From: an uncultured Clostridia bacterium
GTDB lineage: Bacteria > Bacillota > Clostridia > TANB77 > CAG-508
Length of the DNA: 13,388 bases
Assembly (NCBI GenBank): GCA_948663505.1
Contig: CAPNAQ010000038.1
Coordinates: 271 to 13,658 of the forward strand
Direction of reading: 5' to 3'
The position numbers and the translations under genes are program-made. Shown one piece after another: positions 6,344 through 13,388 of the stretch (position 1 is its first letter; each line of letters begins with the position of its first letter). The notes beneath the pieces were generated by a model. The model did no database searches. It saw only the letters and a list, made by a program, of their open reading frames with translations, and was not told where the DNA came from.

Positions 6344-9300
6344 TTATAATTTTGTTAATAAAAAATCCTCGAAAATCTTTTTTATTTCATCATTGTAATA
6401 AATACCACCACAAGGCTTAATATCTTCACCCACTTTAACTTGAACATTCATATTATTTTTATCACCTGAAAAGTATTTAATAGCACTTCTAAGCTTATCT
6501 TTTTGTTCATTGGAAATCTCTGTAATATCAAATGTTATAACTCTAGGTTGTTCATCTCCAAAACCTTTTATATCATTTGCAATAATTGTTACATCTGAAT
6601 CCTCTCGTATACTCAAACGCCCATCAACAATAACAATATTTTCTTCAATTAAACTTTTGCCTGAACTTGTTACTGCGTTTTCAAAAGCAATCACTTCTGC
6701 TACTCCATATAAATCTTCAATAGTAATAAATGCCATTATCTTGTTATTTTTTGTATATTTTTTCTTAATTGATGTTATTATTCCTGCAAACTTCACTTTT
6801 TGTCCATCAACAAATTTAGGCTTACAATTTCTTTCAACATCTGTCACCTGACTTCCAACCTCTGACATCTGACCTTCAACTTCTGATTTTTGTCCTTCAA
6901 TTTCTGCAAAGTCCAAAGTACTTATATTAGTCAAATTCATTATTTTCTCTCTTATTTTTTCTAGTGGATGTCCTGATATATAAATTCCTAACATTTCTTT
7001 TTCCATTGATAATAGTTCTTTTTCTGATAACTCTTCACATTCTTCAAATTGATATTTTTGCTTTTCCATTTCTTCTTTTTCTTGTTCAGATCCTAAATCA
7101 AACATTGATACTTGTCCGCTAAATCCTTTCTTTTTTCCACCTTGTATTGTATCAATTATTGTTTCAAATGACGCTAAAAGTGTTGCTCTTGTTTGTTCAA
7201 ATTCATCAAATACGCCTGCTTTTATTAAGCTTTCTATACATTTTTTATTTACCTGTACTTCTGCTATTCTTTCACAAAAGTCTGTAAAACTCTTATAATC
7301 TCCATTCTCATTTCTTTCTTTTACAATATTTTCTACTGGTACTGTTCCTACATTTTTTATGCTTCCAAGTCCAAAACGTATTGCATTATGCTCAACTGTA
7401 AATTTTTCAAAGCTTTTGTTTATATCTGGTTTTAATATTTCAATTCCTAATCTTTTACATTCATCTATATATTGAGGTACTTTATCTAAATTCCCTAGAT
7501 AACTATTTAATGTTGCTGCTATAAATTCTGCTGGATAATATGCTTTTAAATATGCTGTTCTATATGCTACTACTGCATAACATGCTGCATGTGATTTATT
7601 AAATGCATATTTCGCAAATTCTGCCATTTCATCAAATATTTTGTTTGCTGATACAGCATCAATTCCATTTTTTACACACCCTGGTACTACTACATTTCCT
7701 TGTTCATCAACTTGTCCATTAATAAATACTTCTCTTTCTTTTTCCATTACATCTAGCTTTTTCTTCCCCATTGCTCTACGTACTAAGTCTGCTCTTCCTA
7801 GTGAATATCCCGCTAAGTCTCTAACAATTTGCATTACTTGCTCTTGATATACCATACAGCCATATGTAACATTTAATATTGATTCTAAGCTTGGATGTGT
7901 ATATTCGTTATGTCCTGGGTTTTGTTTTCCTCTTATATATCGAGGTATTTGATCCATTGGTCCTGGTCTATATAAAGAAACTCCTGCTATTAAGTCTTCC
8001 AAACAGTCTGGTTTTAGTTCTTTCATGAAGTTTGTCATTCCTTGTGATTCAAATTGAAATATTCCGTATAGTATATCCATCTTGCCATAATTTATAAACT
8101 TTTAGGTCTGACATATTCTCATCAAATTCAACTTCTATATTATGATTTTGTCTTACCATTTCTATTGTATTTTGGATTACTGATAGATTTCGCAATCCTA
8201 AAAAATCCATTTTTAAAAGTCCTAATTCTTCAAGTGTTGTCATTATAAACTGAGTGTTTATTTGCCCATCTCTTACAAATAATGGTACATATGTATCTAC
8301 TGGGTCTTTTGTTATAACTACTCCGACAAGCATGTGTCGATGCCTGTCTAGGCATTCCCTCTAAAGCCATTGCTATATCTAATATCTTTTTTACTTGATC
8401 ATCTGTCTCATATTTTTCTTTCAATTCTTTATTTTGATCTAATGCCTTTTTTATAGTAATATGTATTTCATTTGGTATCATTTTTGCTAATGTGTCCGCT
8501 TCTGCATATGGATAGTCTAATACTCTAGATACATCACGTATTACCATTTTTGCTGCCATTGTTCCAAATGTGATTATTTGTGACACATGGTCATGTCCAT
8601 ATTTATTTGCAACATAATCTATTACTTCTTGCCTTTTTTCATCAGAAAAATCAACATCAAAGTCAGGCATGCTTATTCTTTCTGGATTTAAAAATCTTTC
8701 AAATAGTAGTCCATATTTAATTGGATCTATATCTGTTATTTCTATTGCATATGCTAAAATTGATCCTGCTCCGTGATCCTCTTCCTGGTCCTACTGGAAT
8801 ATTATGTGTTTTTGCATAGTTTATAAAGTCCCATACTATTAAATAATAGTCTACATATCCCATTCTTTTAATTATACTTAATTCATATTCTGCTCTTTGC
8901 TGTATCTCTTCTGATAGATTTCTTCCATATCTTTTTTCTAAGCCTCTTTCACATAGTTCTTTTAAGAAATCATAGTGTGTTTCATATTCAGGTGGTACAT
9001 CATAATTTGGTAATTTTGTGTTTCCAAATTCAAATTCCACATTACATTTCTCTGCTATCTTTACTGTGTTTTCTATTGCTTCTGGAAATGCTGAAAAGTA
9101 TTCAGACATTTCTTCTGGTGATTTTATGTACAATTCTTCTGTTTCAAATCTCATTCTGTCTTCATCACTCATTCTTTTTCCTGTTTGTATACATAATAAT
9201 ACTTCATGATTATATGCGTCTTCTTTTTTTAGATAGTGTGCATCATTTGTCGCTACTAATGGTATTTCTAATTTTCTTGCTAATTGTACTAGTTTTTGGT

Positions 9301-9856
9301 TTGCTAATACTTGCTCTTTTATTCCATTGTTTTGTATTTCTATATAATAGTCTTCTCCAAATATCTTTTTATGCCAAATAGCTACTTCTTCTGCTTTTTC
9401 TGTGTTTCCATTTAATAATGCTTGATTTACTTCTCCTGCTAAACATGCACTTAAACATACTAAACCTTCACTATATTTCTCTAAGATTTCATGATCTATT
9501 CGTGGTTTATAATAATATCCTTCTACAAATCCTAATGATACCAGTTTGCTTAGATTTTTGTATCCTTGATTATTCTTTGCTAGTAATATTAGATGATAAT
9601 AGTGATTGTCTTTTCCCGCTTCTTTGTCAAATCTTGTTCGTGGTGCTACATATACTTCACATCCTATTATTGGTTTTATTCCCTCTTTTTTACATTCTTT
9701 ATAAAAGTCTATTACTCCATACATTACTCCATGGTCTGTTATTGCTATTGAATCCATTCCTAATTCTTTTGCTCTTACTGGTATATCTTTTATTCTATTT
9801 GCTCCGTCTAATAGACTGTATTCACTGTGTATGTGTAAGTGTACAAAATTTGACAT
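6344..9856 (-). CDS. dnaE: DNA polymerase III alpha subunit, needing three +1 frameshifts
   Basis: DnaE is a replicative DNA polymerase. The gene lies in four frame segments: 9856-8774, 8772-8326, 8324-8067 and 8065-6344. Omitting one C before each GGA (8773, 8325, 8066) gives one 1169-residue protein of normal family length. The PHP domain begins HLHIHSEYSLLDGA, with ITDHG at 39-43. GPGRGSGAGS spans shift 1. Catalytic D400 and D402 lie in PDFDVDF and D550 in MDFLGL. GIFQFESQGM follows shift 3, and an OB fold lies at about 1017-1100. Every catalytic residue is kept and outside the shift points there is no stop, which argues for a selected gene. The ATG at 9856 follows AAGGAG, 22 bp after a glycosyltransferase gene. 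A 21-bp tandem repeat expands the linker before the OB fold. Alternatives are a recent pseudogene or assembly errors, disfavoured by the shared CGG context. Confidence 0.9.
6842..6904 (-). repeat. 21-bp tandem repeat inside dnaE linker (three units)
   Basis: Units at 6904-6884, 6883-6863 and 6862-6842 encode heptapeptides EIEGQKS, EVEGQMS and EVGSQVT (residues 984-1004), with a partial fourth unit to 6830. They sit between STLDFA and the OB fold and look like a lineage-specific expansion with no role in catalysis. Confidence 0.8.
8065..8069 (-). other. +1 frameshift site 3 in dnaE (ATA CGG A)
   Basis: The coding strand reads TAT ACT ATA CGG AAT ATT TCA, with a stop at 8049-8051. Skipping C8066 gives ATA GGA ATA TTT CAA, that is TI-GIFQFES, the conserved [GV]-[IV]-F-Q-[FL]-E-S motif, with Gly597 first after the shift. 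Confidence 0.85.
8324..8328 (-). other. +1 frameshift site 2 in dnaE (TGT CGG A)
   Basis: The coding strand reads ACA CAT GCT TGT CGG AGT. Skipping C8325 gives GCT TGT GGA GTA GTT (ASTHA-C-GVVITKD), restoring the conserved HAxGVVI motif with Gly511. Without the shift the product ends at a stop at 8230-8232. Confidence 0.85.
8772..8776 (-). other. +1 frameshift site 1 in dnaE (TCA CGG A)
   Basis: On the coding strand the frame reads GGA TCA CGG AGC, then runs 18 codons to a stop at 8717-8719. Skipping C8773 gives GGA TCA GGA GCA GGA, that is GRGS-GAGS, the phosphate-binding active-site motif with glycine as in E. coli DnaE. Gly362 is the first residue after the shift. Confidence 0.85.
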
Positions 9857-9878
9857 TTTAATTCTCCTTATATTTTAT

Positions 9879-10703
9879 CTATAAATCCTTAATAATTTGT
9901 ATTATTCTATTACATTCTTTTTTTATTCTATTATTTACAATCTCTATATTATGTTCATTATACATCTCCCATTTATTTAAATACTTATGTAATAAAGAAT
10001 ACACTTCTATAGCATCTTCCAAATTTCTAAATAATTTATTCGCTGACTTTGAATTTGTAATACTATTTTCCATATATATATATTTATATAATACATCATT
10101 TGTAAAAACTACATTATCAATATTAGAAAAAATTTCCAAATTACGTATTAAATCCTCTCCATAACAGATATAATTTTTTTCTATTTTTATATTTCTAATA
10201 ACTCCTGTTTTTACACAATTTGTCCATGCTGCATTTAACATATATCCGTTTAAAAACATCGGATATACAATCTTTTGAAAATCTTTTTTTTCTATTTTTT
10301 CATCACTTTTTTCTATATATTTATATTGTGTATATCCACTTGGTACTTTTTCATATCTAAATCTAATCAAATCTGGTTTATCATATTTTTTTATTAATTC
10401 TCTTATTTTACTTATAGTGTTTTCTAGATACTCATCATCAGCATCTAGAAACATTATATAATCACCTTTTGCATTTCGTATTCCTGTATTTCTTGCTTCT
10501 AATAATCCTTTATTTTCTTGTTCTACTATATTTATATTTTCTTTATATCTTTTTAAATCCTTACATATTTTTAATGTATTATCTGTTGCTCCATCTATAA
10601 CAACAATAATTTCAATGTTTTCTCCTTCAACTGATTTTATACATTTCTCTATTGTATCCTGTGCATTATATGCAGGTATAATAATGCTTATTAAATCTTT
10701 CAT
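9879..10703 (-). CDS. Glycosyltransferase family 2
   Basis: A cytoplasmic GT-A glycosyltransferase of 274 residues that should transfer a sugar from a nucleotide donor. It opens LISIIIPAYNAQDTIEKCI, the usual first strand of the fold. It has EIIVVIDGATDNT with D37 and D41 in the nucleotide-binding region. NKGLLEARNTGIRNAKGDYIMFLDADDEY carries the metal-binding D87-A-D89. No transmembrane segment is seen, so it may act at the membrane surface through partners. The ATG at 10703 follows AGGAG. It lies 26 bp after the dehydrogenase gene and 22 bp before dnaE, so it is probably co-transcribed with both. The acceptor and sugar cannot be predicted; a surface-polysaccharide or teichoic-acid-like role is inferred from context. 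Confidence 0.88.
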   Translation of the reverse strand: MKDLISIIIPAYNAQDTIEKCIKSVEGENIEIIVVIDGATDNTLKICKDLKRYKENINIVEQENKGLLEARNTGIRNAKGDYIMFLDADDEYLENTISKIRELIKKYDKPDLIRFRYEKVPSGYTQYKYIEKSDEKIEKKDFQKIVYPMFLNGYMLNAAWTNCVKTGVIRNIKIEKNYICYGEDLIRNLEIFSNIDNVVFTNDVLYKYIYMENSITNSKSANKLFRNLEDAIEVYSLLHKYLNKWEMYNEHNIEIVNNRIKKECNRIIQIIKDL

Positions 10704-10729
10704 ATATTTATCTCCTATAATTACATATT

Positions 10730-11458
10730 TTATATACTTTGTCCCCTATCTAAAATAATATTTTGTCCAACAATTCCCTTAATATTATAAATTAAGGCAT
10801 ATAAAGTATCTGCAACATCTACTGGTCTTACAAACTCTTTTCCAGCTAGTTTTATTAACTTATTTTCAAAATATTCATTATTTTCTATAATCTCATCATT
10901 ATGTGGTACAGAACCAAGTACTAATGTATTTACCCTAATTCCTAAATTTCCCATTTGTCTTGCTATTGATTTCATAAATCCATATAGTCCTGATTTTGCA
11001 GCACTATATGCTGGTAATCCATAATCTGTAATAGCATTAATTGATGAAATAATAGTAATTGTTTTATTATTATTTTCATTATTTTTTAATAAGTCTAATA
11101 ATATCTTTACTAAATAAATATGAGAATTTAAATTCAATTTAATAGATTTATCAATATCTTCAATTGTTACAGTTTCCATTCCTCCAATTTCACTTTTCAT
11201 ATTAACTCCTGCCATACTTATTATATTGTCTATTTTATTAAACTCTTTTTCTATATATTTTTTAGCATTTTCAATATCTGATGGATTTGTAACATCTATT
11301 TTCATAAAATAAAAATTTTTATTTGATATTATTTTTTCATCTTTAATTTCATTCATATCTAAAACAATTACTATATCATCTTTTTCTAAAAATCTCCTTA
11401 CCACACTTATTCCTATACCTCCACTTCCTCCTGTAATTACAGTTATATTTTTCATCAT
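10730..11458 (-). CDS. Short-chain dehydrogenase/reductase
   Basis: A classical NAD(P)-dependent SDR of 242 residues. The Rossmann glycine motif TGGSGGIG is at 9-16, and an acidic residue after the second strand (VLDMNE, D34) favours NAD(H). SMAGVN (81-86) replaces NNAG. The catalytic serine is S138 or S139 (IISSINA) and the Y151-x3-K155 pair sits in PAYSAAKSG. The C-terminal part is typical (RVNTLVLGSVPHND). The gene begins directly at the stop codon of the upstream TIM-barrel gene (TAA then ATG ATG), with GGAG just before, so the two are translationally coupled. It probably oxidises or reduces a hydroxyl on a sugar or polyol used by the neighbouring glycosyltransferases; the substrate is unknown. 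Confidence 0.88.
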   Translation of the reverse strand: MMKNITVITGGSGGIGISVVRRFLEKDDIVIVLDMNEIKDEKIISNKNFYFMKIDVTNPSDIENAKKYIEKEFNKIDNIISMAGVNMKSEIGGMETVTIEDIDKSIKLNLNSHIYLVKILLDLLKNNENNNKTITIISSINAITDYGLPAYSAAKSGLYGFMKSIARQMGNLGIRVNTLVLGSVPHNDEIIENNEYFENKLIKLAGKEFVRPVDVADTLYALIYNIKGIVGQNIILDRGQSI

Positions 11459-12439
11459 TTATCTTTCTCCTTTTTCATTATAATTTTTGATCTTTGTATC
11501 AATAATTTCTATTATTTGTTCTATATTAGATATATCTTCTTGTAAACATTTTTCTAAAAAATTTAAAATATATTTTGACAAGTTATAATCCTTTGTTTTT
11601 ATCATTGTAAATAAAACTATTGATTCTATTATTAATTCTTTCTCATATGAATATTTTGTATTGAATGAATATTCACTAATTATTAAGTCTAAATTATGAA
11701 ATTCTTGTATTGTTTTTATCACATCTTTTATTTCTGTATGATGAATTAAAACATGTTTGTCTGGCTTATTTTCATATTTGTTTGTTTCATCTACATTTCC
11801 TGATATATGAAGTATTTTAACTTTTTCTTTATATTTTAGCATTTTTAAATATTCTTCATATGTTATTTTTAATTGTTTAGCTGATAATTTTGCATGAGAA
11901 ATATCAAATACTCCAAAGTCAGCTTGTCTCCAACAATCACTTACATAATTAGGTTTTATTGTTTCTATATCAAAATCAAATCCACCAGGAATGTTTTCTA
12001 CTCCTATGTCTATTTGATTACATAATATATTTTTCAATTTTTCTTTTACATTTAGTACATTAATATTGTAATTATTCATTAATTCATCATATTTATAGTT
12101 TCTCAATCTGTCTTTATTTTCTAATCCAATATGTGTGCTAATTCTTTTAATATACTTACTTTTATTTATTATATCTTTTAATTTATTCCAATCAACATTT
12201 TTTATATAATTTTTACTGCTTATTGATGGTACAATACCAGGAAATCCATGGATATCTATCTTAATATTAGTATCTTCCACTAAACGAAGTGCTTTTTTTA
12301 AGCCATCATAATTACAATATTTTCCTGGAAATTTAATAGTATTTATATATCCTTTTTTAACTAAAAGTTTGTATATTTTATCAAAAGCATTTTGTGACAT
12401 GTCTCCTTCAGTCAGATAATTAATTCCTATATCAATCAT
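11459..12439 (-). CDS. TIM-barrel protein of xylose isomerase/AP endonuclease-2 type
   Basis: A 326-residue protein that looks like the metal-dependent sugar isomerase/epimerase TIM-barrel fold. Potential ligands fall at strand ends as in that family: H64 (IDIHGFPG), H103 (ISTHIGLE), E148 (IGVENIPGG), D179 and H182 (FDISHAK), H211 (ILHISGNVD), H229/H233/H234 and E256 (IISEYSF). No signal peptide or membrane segment is seen. The ATG at 12439 is 8 bp after the upstream glycosyltransferase stop and has only a weak ribosome site, so translation is probably coupled. With the following dehydrogenase it may make or modify an unusual sugar for the cluster's glycan. I do not recognise a named member; a role in DNA repair is less likely in this context. 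Confidence 0.65.
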   Translation of the reverse strand: MIDIGINYLTEGDMSQNAFDKIYKLLVKKGYINTIKFPGKYCNYDGLKKALRLVEDTNIKIDIHGFPGIVPSISSKNYIKNVDWNKLKDIINKSKYIKRISTHIGLENKDRLRNYKYDELMNNYNINVLNVKEKLKNILCNQIDIGVENIPGGFDFDIETIKPNYVSDCWRQADFGVFDISHAKLSAKQLKITYEEYLKMLKYKEKVKILHISGNVDETNKYENKPDKHVLIHHTEIKDVIKTIQEFHNLDLIISEYSFNTKYSYEKELIIESIVLFTMIKTKDYNLSKYILNFLEKCLQEDISNIEQIIEIIDTKIKNYNEKGER

Positions 12440-12447
12440 AGTTACAC

Positions 12448-13388
12448 TTACCCATCTATAATTTTTTCTATTTCTAGAATTACATTATTTATATCAAACA
12501 ATGTACTTCTTTCCTTTATATTTCGTGCATATTTGTCTCTAATTGCTGGATCTGTTAAAAGTATTTTTAATCCCTCATATAAATATTCTGTATGATTATC
12601 CACAATCATTGCTGCTTGTCCATCCTCACCTAAAATCTCTTTTGTTCCTGGGCAGTCTGTAGATATAATTATTTTCTCTAAAATAGTAGCCTCTAATAAT
12701 GCAGAACTTAATCCTTCTATTCTAGATGAACATACAAATATATTTGATTTTTTAATGTATTTATATGGATTATTTGTATACCCTACTAAATTAACAGTTT
12801 GTTCTAAATGATTTTCTTTTATAAATTTTTCTAATTTTCTTCTTTCTTCTCCTTCTCCTATTATCCATAATGTATGAACTATCGAATTTTCTACTAACTT
12901 TTTATGAACTTTTAGTAATCTATCATATCCTTTTTCTTTTACAAGTCTTCCAACAGAACATACTATATATCCATTTTGATTTAGTTCTTCTTTAATTTCT
13001 TCTTTAGATTTTTCTATTATTTCATCTGAACAAATTGGATTTATCTGTACATATAAATTTTCTGTAATTCCAGTTTTATTGTTAAATCTTTTTTTAACTT
13101 CCTCAGAAACACATACAATTTTATTAAATCTTTTATAACATTCTTTCTCTTCTTTTATATTTCTAAAAACATCTATTTTTGCGATATTATTAATATCAGT
13201 ATGAATCCAAGCAATTTTTTTAGATTTCTTATTTTTAGAATTTGAAATAAACTTTGAAACTTTCCCTTCTAAAAAAGCTATTTCTACATCATAGTCTTCT
13301 TTAATTGCTCTCTTATACAATGTTTTTGGTATATATTTTATTAGTAAAATATATAATTTCCATATTATATCCATTATTTTACTACAAA
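12448..13388 (-). CDS. Glycosyltransferase family 4, 5' end outside window
   Basis: A GT-B retaining glycosyltransferase. The visible part starts with DIIWKLYILLIKYIPKTLYKRAIKEDYDVEIAFLEG and KKIAWIHTD, which is internal in relatives. The C-terminal donor domain shows VCSVGRLVKEKGYDRLL, WIIGEGEERRKLE, LVGYTNNPYKYIKKSNIFVCSSRIEGLSSALLEA with the ExxxxxxxE-type motif, and PGTKEIL. An ATG at 13374 lacks any ribosome site and the frame stays open to the window edge, so about 60-80 N-terminal residues are probably beyond it. It is the upstream-most gene seen of the glycan-type cluster, followed after 8 bp by the TIM-barrel gene. Sugar and acceptor are unknown. Confidence 0.88.
   Translation of the reverse strand, partial: CSKIMDIIWKLYILLIKYIPKTLYKRAIKEDYDVEIAFLEGKVSKFISNSKNKKSKKIAWIHTDINNIAKIDVFRNIKEEKECYKRFNKIVCVSEEVKKRFNNKTGITENLYVQINPICSDEIIEKSKEEIKEELNQNGYIVCSVGRLVKEKGYDRLLKVHKKLVENSIVHTLWIIGEGEERRKLEKFIKENHLEQTVNLVGYTNNPYKYIKKSNIFVCSSRIEGLSSALLEATILEKIIISTDCPGTKEILGEDGQAAMIVDNHTEYLYEGLKILLTDPAIRDKYARNIKERSTLFDINNVILEIEKIIDG

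Noticed and set aside
8049..8776. Treating the dnaE breaks as independent sequencing/assembly errors or ordinary pseudogene decay
   Set aside because: All three are single-base gains with an identical C-before-GGA context, none is in a homopolymer, no other stop or shift occurs in 1169 codons, and catalytic residues are intact. It remains the main alternative until reads are checked.
8700..8780. prfB-like programmed shift (upstream Shine-Dalgarno plus slippery codon) at dnaE site 1
   Set aside because: An AGGAAGAGGA lies upstream, but it is dictated by the GPGRGS protein motif and is absent at sites 2 and 3, so it is not the common determinant.

Overview
The window is very AT-rich, with strong AGGAG-type ribosome binding sites, A/T-ending codons and AGA as the usual arginine codon. 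Together with the gene families present, this points to a low-GC Firmicute, probably an uncultured gut-type Clostridia or Bacilli relative. No rRNA, tRNA or CRISPR array is visible.

Layout. (1) 1-432 (-): the 5' end of an MFS-type membrane transporter, with a repeat-derived stretch in its N-terminal tail. (2) 672-1514 (+): dapA (lysine/cell-wall precursor synthesis), meeting rimO head-on with one base between the stop codons. (3) 4793-1516 (-): pth, an RNase E/G-family gene and rimO, a translation/RNA-maintenance cluster with a sigma-A-like promoter before pth and a 111-bp nested palindrome between the RNase gene and rimO. (4) 4794-5247: a gene-free stretch with a 146-bp inverted-repeat element and a good promoter for the next gene. 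(5) 5248-6244 (+): an Rpn-family PD-(D/E)XK nuclease with an apparent non-AUG start, an octapeptide tandem-repeat tail and a frame change in that tail; an AT-rich terminator follows. (6) 13388-6344 (-): a tightly spaced run of glycosyltransferase (GT4), metal-type TIM barrel, short-chain dehydrogenase, glycosyltransferase (GT2) and dnaE. The first four look like a cell-surface glycan or nucleotide-sugar module; the replicative polymerase gene lies last.

The outstanding observation concerns dnaE. It is split over four reading-frame segments by three +1 shifts, yet the joined product is a full 1169 residues with PHP domain, catalytic aspartates and OB fold intact. All three shifts fall at an in-frame CGG codon, and in each case skipping the C gives GGA (glycine), the residue expected at that position of a conserved polymerase motif. 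The frame change in the rpn gene is restored by the same rule at a CGG (CGG C to GGC). By my reading, CGG occurs as an in-frame codon nowhere else in the roughly 4,100 codons of the window, although the trinucleotide occurs out of frame several times. This suggests that CGG is not read as arginine here but serves as a +1 frameshift signal, possibly because its tRNA is missing. Independent sequencing errors or ordinary pseudogenisation would not readily produce this pattern.
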